Of a stretch of 33,397 bases of DNA, positions 1 through 8,621 are shown in pieces. The stretch's first letter is position 1; every line of letters starts with the position of its first letter. The stretch is from Chthoniobacterales bacterium (GTDB lineage: Bacteria; Verrucomicrobiota; Verrucomicrobiia; Chthoniobacterales; UBA10450). Made by a program: the position numbers and the translations under genes. Where the stretch lies: the NCBI GenBank assembly GCA_025935755.1, contig JAICUQ010000017.1:1-33397 (forward strand), written 5' to 3'. The notes under the pieces are model-generated. The model did not search any database and was not told the DNA's origin. It saw only the letters and a list, made by a program, of their open reading frames with translations.

Positions 1-69
1 AACGGTTGGTACGGCGGTCCGCCGGCCGAAAAAATCAAAAACCTCTATAGTTCCTCACAACCCCGCTGA
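1..69 (+). CDS. C-terminal end of a gene entering from the left, possibly a hexapeptide-repeat acyltransferase
   Basis: Frame 1 is open from the first base to a TGA at 67-69 and encodes 22 residues ending in IKNLYSSSQPR. The stretch YGGPPAEKIK resembles the G-x-P-A-K-x-I motif that closes many left-handed beta-helix (hexapeptide) acetyltransferases, which are common in polysaccharide loci. That is all the evidence: the piece is very short, and frame 2 is also open, to a TAG at 88-90. The family assignment is a guess from one motif, and even the reading frame is uncertain. Confidence 0.35.
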   Translation, partial: NGWYGGPPAEKIKNLYSSSQPR

Positions 70-162
70 GAACTTCATTCGGTTCGTTTAGGAACTCGAC
101 CCGACAACTCGGCGGCCAATGATGACATAGAGGTCCAATTCTTTGTTGGATTGGCATGGCCT

Positions 163-190
163 TTGACACCTCAGTTTTCCCGTAGATAGT
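163..190 (+). promoter_or_regulatory. Candidate sigma-70 promoter for the ABC exporter and following genes
   Basis: A perfect TTGACA lies at 163-168. It is followed after 16 bases by GATAGT (185-190), which matches the -10 consensus at four of six positions. The expected start of transcription is near 197, about 60 bases before the TTG start of the ABC exporter. The stretch 70-255 has no convincing gene, so a promoter here fits. It was found by eye only. Confidence 0.4.
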
Positions 191-255
191 TGGCAAATTC
201 GCGCCGTTCCATCACTATGGGTGTTTCCTTTTTGAATGCGTAACTCGGAGCTGCC

Positions 256-2043
256 TTGCCCCCGTTCCTTCATAACGTTGCTGACTTAATTCGGCGCGTT
301 CTCTTTCTGGCGCGGCCGTACGGCAGGGGCAAGCTTGCCGCGATTTTCTCGCTGTCGCTGGCACAAGCATTGTTCCAGGTCATCGGCATCACATCGATCT
401 TTCCCTTTTTAGCGATTGCCGCTGATCCCGAGCGGATTCGTCGCTCCCATTTTGGTACGAAGTTTCTAAGTCTGTTCCCGCACATGGAAGACAGGCAACT
501 GCTTCTTGTTGCCGGCATCATCGCCATTGTCGCTCTTCTTTTATCAAATGCGGTGAACCTGTTGTCGGAATATGCGCGCACTCGTTATACCCAGGACTTT
601 GGCCATTGGTTGCGCGTTCGACTGCTGCGCCGAATGGCGTCTCAGCCATACACTTATTTTCTTCAACGCAACTCCGGCGATCTCCTGAAGAAAATTCTCG
701 GTGACGTGGCGAATTATACAAACGGCGTGCTCCTCCCGTTGCTGGACAGCGTGGCCCGCGTCCTGACGGCATTGCTTTTGTTGGCGACACTATTTTTGGT
801 GCAACCGGTGATCGCGATTTCGGCGGCGGTTATTCTGGGCGGGTTCTACGCAATCACTTTCCAGCTTCTTACCCGCAAACGCCGCGAGGTGAATGAGAAT
901 CTGAAAACGCATGTCGGCGGCCAGTTCCGCGAAGCGCAACAGATGCTGGGCGGGATCAAGCCCGTCAAAGTGCATCGGGCGGAAGAACTTTTCCTCGGTC
1001 GATTTGCGAATCATTCCGCGATCGTAGCGCGGATGAATGCATGGCTGCCGGTTTTTTCCAACAGCGCCCGGTATGTTGTGGAGCCGCTCGCTTTTGGCGG
1101 TCTCGTTGTGGCGGTGCTCCTACTCGCAGCAAAGGGACGCGATTTCTCTGACATTCTTCCCAATCTCGGTGTCATGGCACTGGCAGGTTATCGGCTGCTG
1201 CCTTCGCTCCAGTTGCTTTACGGACAGTTGACTCAGGTCAGTTCAATGCGCCATGCGGTTGATGAGGTGTACGACGAGTTTGCTGCTGCCGAGACTGAGA
1301 GATCCACTCCGAGTGTCGTTAGTATCGAACCTGTCACGCCTGTGCAGGATCTTACTTGGAATAACTCGATCACGCTGTGTGACATCGGGTTCCACTATCC
1401 GGGTGTTTCCCGGTCTGCGATCGAAGGGCTTTCAACAATTATTCCGAAGAACAGTTCGCTCGGCGTGATTGGCCCGACGGGCTCGGGGAAATCGACGTTC
1501 GTTGATTTGTTGCTTGGCCTTTACCTGCCAACAACAGGCGAGATCCTCATCGATGGTCAGACGCTCACGCCCGCGCTCGTGCCTGCGTGGCAGGCTACCA
1601 TCGGATACGTGCCGCAGGATATTTTTCTTATCGATGACACGGTCGTCCGAAACGTCGCGTTTGGTCTACCGGATGAGAAGATTGATCACACACGGGTGCG
1701 CGAAGCTTGCGCTATGGCGCAAATACTCGATTTCATCGAAGCGGAACTGCGCGATCGCTTTGAAACGAAGGTTGGCGAACGCGGCGTCCGCCTTTCTGGC
1801 GGACAACGTCAACGGATTGGGCTTGCTCGCGCGCTTTATCATCGTCCATCGCTGTTGATTCTGGATGAAGCGACCAGTGCGCTCGACGTTGCGACGGAAG
1901 CAAAGCTACTCGAGGCGTTGGGTGAGCTTAGCGGCAAGCTTACCATGATTGTGGCGGCGCACCGTCTCAGTGCTGTGGCGAATTGCGATCAACTGATCGA
2001 CTTGTCTAATGAAATGCACGTTGTTGTTGCCGGTGCGAACTGA
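256..2043 (+). CDS. ABC exporter, fused membrane and ATPase domains (MsbA/PglK-type glycolipid flippase candidate)
   Basis: This 595-residue half-transporter has an N-terminal six-helix exporter domain (about residues 20-340) and a C-terminal ATPase. Walker A GPTGSGKST lies near residues 405-413, the signature LSGGQRQR near 514, LILDEATSALD near 535 and the H-loop AAHRLSA near 568, so it should be an active homodimer. Exporters of this build flip lipid-linked sugars (MsbA, PglK) or export lipids. With no Wzx-type flippase in the window, a role in flipping the repeat unit is a reasonable inference but not shown. The start is TTG at 256, with GGAG five bases upstream. It is the first complete gene of the plus-strand run. 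Confidence 0.9.
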   Translation: MPPFLHNVADLIRRVLFLARPYGRGKLAAIFSLSLAQALFQVIGITSIFPFLAIAADPERIRRSHFGTKFLSLFPHMEDRQLLLVAGIIAIVALLLSNAVNLLSEYARTRYTQDFGHWLRVRLLRRMASQPYTYFLQRNSGDLLKKILGDVANYTNGVLLPLLDSVARVLTALLLLATLFLVQPVIAISAAVILGGFYAITFQLLTRKRREVNENLKTHVGGQFREAQQMLGGIKPVKVHRAEELFLGRFANHSAIVARMNAWLPVFSNSARYVVEPLAFGGLVVAVLLLAAKGRDFSDILPNLGVMALAGYRLLPSLQLLYGQLTQVSSMRHAVDEVYDEFAAAETERSTPSVVSIEPVTPVQDLTWNNSITLCDIGFHYPGVSRSAIEGLSTIIPKNSSLGVIGPTGSGKSTFVDLLLGLYLPTTGEILIDGQTLTPALVPAWQATIGYVPQDIFLIDDTVVRNVAFGLPDEKIDHTRVREACAMAQILDFIEAELRDRFETKVGERGVRLSGGQRQRIGLARALYHRPSLLILDEATSALDVATEAKLLEALGELSGKLTMIVAAHRLSAVANCDQLIDLSNEMHVVVAGAN

Positions 2044-2062
2044 GCGTTGAGTTGGAAAGATC

Positions 2063-2848
2063 ATGAACCGGTATCTGGAGGCGTTGCAGGGATTCAATCT
2101 TGCGGCTTTGCGGCGCGGCCTCCAGGAGGGTCCACGTGCGCTGGGTCGCGCTAGTCGAGCGGCATGCATCGCCGCACAGGCGGACGCCGATCGTCAGCGG
2201 ACACTCGCGCGTGAACAGATCAGTCGGATTCCCGTCGTGGCTCTGGATGATTTGTTAGGCGACAGGAAGTGCCAGATCAGGCTGCGCGTGATGAAATATG
2301 AGGATGGTATGACCCCGTATCATGATTCCCTCGCGCTGCTTTCCATTTTGGTGGCAGAAAATCCCAGCGAAGTTCTTGAAATTGGAACTTACATGGGACA
2401 TACCGCTCGCGCGATGGCCGAGAACCTCGACTTTGCCACGATTCACACGATTGATTTGCCACCGGATTTTTCGGCCGAACAGGGAAATGGCGATGTTCCT
2501 CCGAAGAATGATTTTCACCTGATAGCCCGGCGCGACGTCGGACGTGAGTTCAAGGGACAGCCTTGTGCAAGCCGGATTGCCCAGCACGTCGGCGACACAG
2601 CGGTGATGGATTTCAAGCAAATTGGCAGGCCAACGTTTTTCTTCATCGACGGCTCGCATACCTACGAATATTGCAGGAATGACTCGGAAAAGTGCCTCTC
2701 ACTTTGTCCAAAAAACGGCACGTTTCTCTGGCATGACTGTTATGAAGGTCAACCTGGTGTCATTAAGCTCTTGTCAGAGTGGCGGACGCAGGGAAGAAAA
2801 GTGCTGCGAATAGAGGGAACAGGCCTGGCGTATTGGAAATCGATTTAA
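2063..2848 (+). CDS. Class I SAM-dependent methyltransferase (Methyltransf_24-like)
   Basis: This protein has 261 residues. The SAM-binding loop is seen as VLEIGTYMGHTARAMAENL near residues 103-121, and a late strand FFFIDGSHTYEY near 191-202 is followed by LWHDC. The F-I-D-G-S-H-x-Y pattern is typical of the methyltransferases that accompany glycosyltransferases in O-antigen and capsule clusters, where they methylate sugars. The first ~75 residues, rich in Ala and Arg, form an extra N-terminal segment. The gene begins 19 bases after the ABC exporter, so the two are probably cotranscribed. The substrate cannot be read from the sequence. Confidence 0.82.
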   Translation: MNRYLEALQGFNLAALRRGLQEGPRALGRASRAACIAAQADADRQRTLAREQISRIPVVALDDLLGDRKCQIRLRVMKYEDGMTPYHDSLALLSILVAENPSEVLEIGTYMGHTARAMAENLDFATIHTIDLPPDFSAEQGNGDVPPKNDFHLIARRDVGREFKGQPCASRIAQHVGDTAVMDFKQIGRPTFFFIDGSHTYEYCRNDSEKCLSLCPKNGTFLWHDCYEGQPGVIKLLSEWRTQGRKVLRIEGTGLAYWKSI

Positions 2849-2857
2849 TCACTTACT

Positions 2858-3970
2858 GTGGTTAGGTTCCGACAAATCGCGGTTTCGATCCTGCCTGCTC
2901 CAGTGCAGTCCGTGTTGCGGCCGTGGTGGCGTCGATTCTTCGATTTTAAATTGCGCGCGCGAGGTTGGATACCTTTCACTGTTTGGCTGGTATTCCACTG
3001 CGTCCGCCATGCGAAAAAAGCCGTAATTGTTTGCCGCTGCGGGGGAATCGGGGACGTGCTTTGCACTTTGCCGATGTGTGAAGAAATACGTCGTCGACAC
3101 GCCGGGAAATTGCTGATTTTCATCACAGCGTCAGTTTGGCGAGAGGCGGTTAAACTTTCCGGCGTGGCTGATTTGGTCTATGCGAATAAGTGGTGGATCT
3201 ATCCGTTTACGTTTCCAACTAACAGCAAGTGGTTTGGGCTCGTGGACGAGGTTTACAATCCGCTCACAACGGGCGAGAAATTGTTCGCGGCCGGGACGAG
3301 CGCTCATCTGATAGATGATCTCGCTGCTTCATGCGGACTCAAGGTTACGCCGCGGCTACCGAAGCTTTGTCTGTCATCGGACCTGATCGAGAGAACGCGG
3401 GGGCGATACGGATTGGACCGCAAGACTGTCGAGAACCGTTTGCTTATCGGGATCAATCCAGGTCCCAGTTGGCGGGTGAGAGAATGGGAAGCGTCCAAAT
3501 GGCAGAGCCTGGTGAACAGGATTCACTCAGAGTACCACGCTCTGATCATACAGTTTGGCATTAACAAAGGAGACGGATCTTCTGAATATAGCAATCTCAG
3601 TGGGGTGACGTTGCTGGCCGGCCGACTCAGCGGCGAAGAGCTTTTAGCCATGATTTCGATTTGTGACTTGATTATATCCATCGATTCCGGCCCGGTACAT
3701 GTTGCAGCAGCCGTTGACACACGTGTTATCGGCTTATACGGAGCTCTCGACCCGGCGTCGAGACTACCTTCGGGAACGCCTGCAATCGGCTTGTTTGGTG
3801 ATGTTCCCTGCCTGTTTTGTCATAACAGAACGCCAGTCATGCATTGGATCGATGGGTGTCCTAACGACATCGCTTGTATGAGGAAGCTTGACGATGGGAC
3901 TGTGTTCGAGGCAATGAAATCGATGCTGCCGCATAACATCAAACGAGGGTCGCTGGTTTCAGTCGACTAA
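2858..3970 (+). CDS. Glycosyltransferase family 9 (heptosyltransferase-like)
   Basis: This 370-residue GT-B enzyme has the family's N-terminal loop, GGIGDVLCTLPMCEEIRRR (about residues 60-78), and the donor-site region with IDSGPVHVAAAVDTRVIGLYG near 275-295. GT9 enzymes transfer heptose or related sugars from nucleotide donors in the cytoplasm. Here the gene sits inside an exopolysaccharide cluster rather than a lipid A core cluster, so the sugar need not be heptose. A basic, hydrophobic N-terminal segment (first ~55 residues) precedes the catalytic domain. The start is GTG at 2858, nine bases after the methyltransferase stop. About 147 bases without a gene follow. Confidence 0.85.
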   Translation: MVRFRQIAVSILPAPVQSVLRPWWRRFFDFKLRARGWIPFTVWLVFHCVRHAKKAVIVCRCGGIGDVLCTLPMCEEIRRRHAGKLLIFITASVWREAVKLSGVADLVYANKWWIYPFTFPTNSKWFGLVDEVYNPLTTGEKLFAAGTSAHLIDDLAASCGLKVTPRLPKLCLSSDLIERTRGRYGLDRKTVENRLLIGINPGPSWRVREWEASKWQSLVNRIHSEYHALIIQFGINKGDGSSEYSNLSGVTLLAGRLSGEELLAMISICDLIISIDSGPVHVAAAVDTRVIGLYGALDPASRLPSGTPAIGLFGDVPCLFCHNRTPVMHWIDGCPNDIACMRKLDDGTVFEAMKSMLPHNIKRGSLVSVD

Positions 3971-3973
3971 ACC

Positions 3974-4002
3974 TTGCAAGCTACTGGCATTTTCACTGTT
4001 AT
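3974..4002 (+). promoter_or_regulatory. Weak candidate promoter in the gap before the GT2 gene
   Basis: TTGCAA (3974-3979) and TGTTAT (3997-4002) are separated by 17 bases, and each matches the sigma-70 consensus at four of six positions. The 147-base gap is one of the few breaks in this tightly packed run, so an internal promoter is plausible. The match is weak. Confidence 0.25.
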
Positions 4003-4117
4003 TTAGTGACTAAGAATTTCATGGACCGTTGTCCGGCAGCGCCAGCTCATATTGGAGGTTGAGTCAGCCGTTCGATAGAACGATGCCCGTTAAGAGCCTC
4101 GAAACAACAGGACCTGC

Positions 4118-5053
4118 TTGAAGATGAATGTCTCAGTCATCATCTGCACAAATAATCCCCGGCTGGATTATCTGTCGCGCGTGTTAGAGGCTTTGAGGCA
4201 GCAAAGCTTGCCCGCTGACGAATGGGAGCTTCTATTGGTCGATAACGCATCCCATGTTCCCTTGGAGCGAAGCTGTGACTTGACCTGGCACCCGCAGGCG
4301 CGTTGCATCGTTGAAAACGAACTCGGCGCCAGTCATGCCCGCTGGCGTGCTATTCGCGAGACGCAAACCGGAATTCGCGTGTTTGTAGATGACGACAACC
4401 TACTTCATCCAGATTACCTGGCCACGGCTGTTCGGTTGTTAGGCGCGCATCCGTGGCTTGGAGCAATTGGTGGGCAGACACTTCCGGAATACGAAGTACC
4501 TCCGCCTGGCTGGTTGACCCGATATGAGCGGGTTTTGGCAATCAGGCGCTTCAAAAAGGCGCGATGGAGCAATGCCGCAGATGATTGGCAATCCCAACCA
4601 TGGGGCGCAGGAATGGTCGTCCGTAAATCGGTTTGCGACATCTATGACGCCAACCTGTCGAAAAGTCCTGAGAGGCGCGCATTGGGCCGCAAAGGCTCCG
4701 TTTTGGGATCGGCGGAGGATATCGATCTCATCCTGGGTTGCCTGGATGTCGGACTTGGATTCGGCACTTTCCCCGAACTGGTTGTCACCCACTTGATACC
4801 GGAGCGGCGGATGACTGAAGCGTCTGTGGCTGCGATAACAAGAGCCATGGTCACATCAAACCTCTTACTGTCGCACCTTCGCGGAGAGCCGACCAACCTT
4901 TCGGAGCGCCCATCGGTATACACGCATTTGCGTGGCTTTTATCATTTCTTAAGAATGAACTCGACAGACCGCCGGTTTGCAGCGGCTGTTGAAGCGGGCC
5001 AACAGGATTTTCAAGGGATGTTAAAGTCTCGGAACTTGCCCCGTACCCAATAG
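4118..5053 (+). CDS. Glycosyltransferase family 2
   Basis: This 311-residue GT-A enzyme begins with VSVIICTNNPRLDYLSRVL, the nucleotide-binding strand typical of GT2. Its metal-binding acidic cluster VFVDDDN includes Asp91-Asp93. A later WGAGMVVRK and an acidic EDIDL (near residue 200) match the acceptor-side motifs of this family. It should add one sugar to the growing lipid-linked repeat unit at the inner membrane face. Two starts are possible: TTG at 4118, five bases after AGGA (4109-4112), or ATG at 4124, two codons later. The spacing favours the TTG, the codon favours the ATG. Confidence 0.87.
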   Translation: MKMNVSVIICTNNPRLDYLSRVLEALRQQSLPADEWELLLVDNASHVPLERSCDLTWHPQARCIVENELGASHARWRAIRETQTGIRVFVDDDNLLHPDYLATAVRLLGAHPWLGAIGGQTLPEYEVPPPGWLTRYERVLAIRRFKKARWSNAADDWQSQPWGAGMVVRKSVCDIYDANLSKSPERRALGRKGSVLGSAEDIDLILGCLDVGLGFGTFPELVVTHLIPERRMTEASVAAITRAMVTSNLLLSHLRGEPTNLSERPSVYTHLRGFYHFLRMNSTDRRFAAAVEAGQQDFQGMLKSRNLPRTQ

Positions 5054-5128
5054 TGTTTGTTGCAGGCCGGTGCCGTTTATCACTTAGACTTCGAAAATGA
5101 GTGGTGTAAGCACCGGGAAAAACGAGCA

Positions 5129-6337
5129 ATGAGTTACGACCACGAACTCCTGCACAGTTGTCCGCCGGTATCCGGAACCGTGTTCGGCAGAAAGGACGAC
5201 GGCTACCCAGCACGCCTGGCTCAGGCGAAATTCCTCTCGGCGCAGATGCGCAGTCGCAAGCCATTTTGTTTTTTGCGCATGGGCGACATGGAACTCAGAT
5301 ATCTTCTGGCTAAACAGCATAACCGACTCGACGGCATCGAGCCTGGGACCGGGCCGATCTCCGGAACGCGCGCGTACGGAAATCCCGGCCTGACCGCAAA
5401 ACATGCGGAGCGATTACGCCGAGCTTATGAAGGGGCGGATTATGTTGATTTTCACGAGCAGAATTGGCCAAACGAACATTTGATATCCCGATTAGAGCTT
5501 CGGAGAGCGCCCGGTTCTTATCGCAACCTGACCAAAGAAACATCGCTTGTATTTCTCACATGGACCGAGAAGGAGTTTAAGGAATACTGCCGGAACCGCA
5601 GGATTGGATTTGCTGCAGCCGAGGCGCGCTTGTTAGAACTCCTTTCACAAACACCTGAATTCAGGGAAGCGGCTGCGGATTACTGGCCCGACAACGCAGA
5701 GATTTTTTATCATCAAGTGCGAAACGATGGCCGCGATCTCGACGCCAATCTGGATGTGATAAAAGAAGACCTGCAAGGATTCGCTAAGGAGCATCGACTC
5801 GACACAATCTTTCTGTCGCTGGGAGGCGGAGCGAAGATTTTGAGCTACGAATTATCCCGGGAACTGGGAATTTGTTGTTTTGACTTTGGGGCGATGATCC
5901 GGGCGCTGACGTACAGCGGGTCCGATGGAAACCGCGCGGCGCGTTCGACGCATTCGCCCTTTCTGTTTCGCATTCCGTTCGACACCTACATGACCGCTCT
6001 CGAGCGAGCTTTCCCCGGCCTGACGCCGGCTGAGCTTCTGGCGAAAGCGCACGGCCAACTTCTGCTGGAATTGATGAGAAAGGAGGTCGGATGGACGTCA
6101 GTTTCCTGGGATTTCGATTTTAACGAACAAAATGTGTCTGCGTTTCGTGACGCATTCCGGGCGTACCGTAAGCGCTATCGAAAATTGTTCGGTTCATCTT
6201 CGGCGACCAAGATGGAGCGTGCTGGATTTCTTCATTTTTGCGGAAAACACAGGCTGACCCTGGAGGGGCGATTGTTCCTTTTCGTGTTCCGCGTGAAGAC
6301 ATTACTGCGGCACTGCTCCCGCCGAACTTCGGGATGA
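5129..6337 (+). CDS. Hypothetical protein with GT-D-like glycosyltransferase features
   Basis: This protein has 402 residues from the ATG at 5129. The same frame also opens at TTG 5057, but no ribosome site is seen there. Two regions recall the GT-D fold (DUF1792): FCFLRMGDMELRYLL near residues 43-57, where the D-x-E of the family's G-D-G-E motif is kept as D-M-E, and FLSLGGGAKILSYELSREL near 226-244, like the family's L-G-P-x-A-x-x-L-A-Y-x-L. It then continues through an acidic/aromatic region to a basic C-terminus. GT-D enzymes transfer a hexose from a UDP-sugar. The middle is unlike the members I know, so this is a candidate, supported also by its place among transferases. Confidence 0.6.
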   Translation: MSYDHELLHSCPPVSGTVFGRKDDGYPARLAQAKFLSAQMRSRKPFCFLRMGDMELRYLLAKQHNRLDGIEPGTGPISGTRAYGNPGLTAKHAERLRRAYEGADYVDFHEQNWPNEHLISRLELRRAPGSYRNLTKETSLVFLTWTEKEFKEYCRNRRIGFAAAEARLLELLSQTPEFREAAADYWPDNAEIFYHQVRNDGRDLDANLDVIKEDLQGFAKEHRLDTIFLSLGGGAKILSYELSRELGICCFDFGAMIRALTYSGSDGNRAARSTHSPFLFRIPFDTYMTALERAFPGLTPAELLAKAHGQLLLELMRKEVGWTSVSWDFDFNEQNVSAFRDAFRAYRKRYRKLFGSSSATKMERAGFLHFCGKHRLTLEGRLFLFVFRVKTLLRHCSRRTSG

Positions 6338-6359
6338 AGATTCTCCTGGTAACTGTAAC

Positions 6360-7424
6360 ATGCGAATCTTAATCACTGGTGGCGCAGGTTTTATCGGTTC
6401 CAATCTCGCGCTGCATCTTCGTCGAACGTCTCCCGAAGCGATAATTGTTTGCATGGACAATTTGCACCGCCGCGGCTCGGAGTTGAATGTTCCGCGCCTG
6501 CAGGAAGCTGGAGTTCGATTCCACCGTGGTGATGTGTCAGACGGCAATAGCTTTCCGAGTGGGCCGTTTGATTTTATCGTCGAATGTTCTGCCGAGCCAT
6601 CGGTGCTTGCCGGCAAGAATGATTCGCCGGATTACGTGTTTCAAACGAACCTGGTTGGTGCGTATCAATGTCTGGAAAAAGCACGGTCGTGGGACAGTAA
6701 ATTCCTGTTTCTTTCCACTAGCCGGGTCTATCCAATCGCCCGCCTCGAAGCACATCCATGGCATGAGGAAGAATCGCGCTTTGTGTGGGAAGATCACAGC
6801 ACAAGCGACATCAGCTCGCAGGGTGTTACTGAGCAAATGGCGTTAACCGGTGCACGCTCTTTGTATGGGTTTACGAAATTGGCGGCGGAACAACTGATTG
6901 AAGAATACCGGGCCGCTTATGCCATGAAAGCTGCTGTAAATCGCTGCAGCGTTATAGCCGGGCCATGGCAATTCGGTAAGGTCGATCAAGGAGTAGCCGC
7001 TCTCTGGGTGTTGGCACATCATTTTGGTTATCCATTGAGTTACATCGGCTACGGCGGCAGGGGCAAACAACTCCGCGACGTTCTCCACGTGGATGACTTA
7101 TGCGATCTTATTTGTGAGCAAATCAACGACTTTGATCGATGGGACGGCTGGTTAGGCAACGTGTCGGGTGGACTAAGTAACTCGGTCTCACTTTGCGAAC
7201 TCACCGCGTTGTGCAGGAAAATCACAGGTAACAAAATTCCGATTTCGTCCGTGATTGCTAATCGACCTAACGACGTAAGGATCCTGGTGGCTGACTGCTC
7301 ACGGCTATTTGAGCGCACGACATGGCGGCCCAAACGCGATCTGTATTGTATCATTGAAGACATAAACAATTGGGTCCACAGGCATGCCGATGCATTGAAG
7401 CACCTGTCGCCGGTTCGCACGTGA
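6360..7424 (+). CDS. NAD-dependent epimerase/dehydratase, CDP-paratose 2-epimerase-like (extended SDR)
   Basis: This protein has 354 residues. It opens with the Rossmann motif ILITGGAGFIGSN, and the active site includes LSTSRVYPI (residues 118-126) and YGFTK with Tyr169 and Lys173. The S-T-S-R-V-Y string is what I associate with enzymes annotated as CDP-paratose 2-epimerase, which convert one nucleotide-activated sugar into its C2 epimer. No other CDP-3,6-dideoxyhexose gene is visible here, so the true substrate may be another nucleotide sugar. The gene follows the GT-D-like gene by 22 bases. Its TGA overlaps the GTG of the next gene by four bases, implying translational coupling. Confidence 0.8.
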   Translation: MRILITGGAGFIGSNLALHLRRTSPEAIIVCMDNLHRRGSELNVPRLQEAGVRFHRGDVSDGNSFPSGPFDFIVECSAEPSVLAGKNDSPDYVFQTNLVGAYQCLEKARSWDSKFLFLSTSRVYPIARLEAHPWHEEESRFVWEDHSTSDISSQGVTEQMALTGARSLYGFTKLAAEQLIEEYRAAYAMKAAVNRCSVIAGPWQFGKVDQGVAALWVLAHHFGYPLSYIGYGGRGKQLRDVLHVDDLCDLICEQINDFDRWDGWLGNVSGGLSNSVSLCELTALCRKITGNKIPISSVIANRPNDVRILVADCSRLFERTTWRPKRDLYCIIEDINNWVHRHADALKHLSPVRT

Positions 7425-8614
7425 CGTCAGAAAGAAAAGTAAGAGTGCTGCTAGTCAGCATTGTGCCGCCGAGAAATGATTGCGGGGTACGAATTGTGAT
7501 GCACCGAATGGTCGTGGAGCGTTCGCCGTTTGAATTGCACGTCGCCAGCAATGCGGACTTTGCGAACGATCTCCTGGTGCACACGCCGCTCCAGCTGCCG
7601 CGTCCTATTCATTGGCTGAAAAAGAGCCGACTAGGGCCGGGACTGGCACCATGGATTACCGATTACGAAAACTTTGTCTGGACACTGGAAAATAACAAAA
7701 CGTTAGACAACGCAGTGGAAAGTTTCAAACCGGACGTCATTCTCACGCTGGCGGAGTGCGGGTTGTGTCATATTGCCCGCAAAACAGCAAAACGATATGG
7801 ATTGCCGCTCGCCGGACTGTTTCTCGACTGGTTTCCTGTGATGAAAGGACATTTTGGTCATGCATTCACACAGGGAACTTTGAATCGAAGGTATCGCGAA
7901 CTTTACTTCGCATGCGACCTCGCCTTTTGCACCAGCGATGGAATGCAAGAGATGTTAGGTCCACATCCAAATAGCCACGTGATTTATCCGATGCCAGGCA
8001 GACATGTTCGATCGGACAGATCATCACCATCCTCGGGCGGAAGGTTCCGCCTCGTGTACGTCGGCTCCGTCGAAAATTTCTATGGAAGAATGCTTTGTTC
8101 GCTGATCGAGAAAATCGCGTTAACGAAGGACCTGGAAGTTGTTGTAGTAGGACCAAACGCCGATTGGCCGCTGGAAATTCTCGAACGTGCTAAAGCAAAC
8201 GGCATTTATCTTGGTTTCAAATCTCCCGAGGAGGCCGCCGATGTGATGGTCAGCGCCGACGCGCTGCTGGTAGTGATGAGCTTCGAGAAGGAGCACGAGC
8301 TTTTCATGCGCACCAGTTTTACCACGAAATTTCTCGACTACGTCGCTTTCCGGAAACCGGTGATCCTTTGGGGACCCGACTATTGCACACCGGTTCGTGT
8401 GGCGCGGAAACACGGCGGCGCTGTCGTCGTGACTCAGAATGATGCTGATGCGATTATTTCCGCCTGTCGCGAGATTGCAGCGGACACCTCACGGCGCGAA
8501 GACCTTTCACGACAGGCTGCACAACTGCACCAGACGCTGTTTAATCCTGACCGCTTGCAGGAAATTTTCGTCAGCGAAATTGAAAAATTGGTCGGTCGCG
8601 GACGTCATAACTGA
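7421..8614 (+). CDS. Glycosyltransferase family 4-like, first of a tandem pair
   Basis: This protein has 397 residues. I chose GTG 7421 because it overlaps the epimerase stop as GTGA and lies just before VRVLLVSIVPPRND, the first strand of the GT-B fold; an upstream TTG at 7370 is less likely. The C-terminal donor domain starts at RLVYVGSVENFYG and runs to ADALLVVMSF and VILWGPDYCTPV. The usual E-x7-E is not obvious; a T-S-F-T-T-K-F-L-D-Y block stands at that point. The next gene shares the same block order and several strings, so the two look like a duplication. The donor sugar is unknown. Confidence 0.8.
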   Translation: MTSERKVRVLLVSIVPPRNDCGVRIVMHRMVVERSPFELHVASNADFANDLLVHTPLQLPRPIHWLKKSRLGPGLAPWITDYENFVWTLENNKTLDNAVESFKPDVILTLAECGLCHIARKTAKRYGLPLAGLFLDWFPVMKGHFGHAFTQGTLNRRYRELYFACDLAFCTSDGMQEMLGPHPNSHVIYPMPGRHVRSDRSSPSSGGRFRLVYVGSVENFYGRMLCSLIEKIALTKDLEVVVVGPNADWPLEILERAKANGIYLGFKSPEEAADVMVSADALLVVMSFEKEHELFMRTSFTTKFLDYVAFRKPVILWGPDYCTPVRVARKHGGAVVVTQNDADAIISACREIAADTSRREDLSRQAAQLHQTLFNPDRLQEIFVSEIEKLVGRGRHN

Positions 8615-8621
8615 ATCCTGC

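Noticed and set aside
88-273. Minus-strand frame of 61 codons at the left edge
   Set aside because: It overlaps the candidate promoter and the ribosome site of the ABC exporter, and the product resembles nothing.
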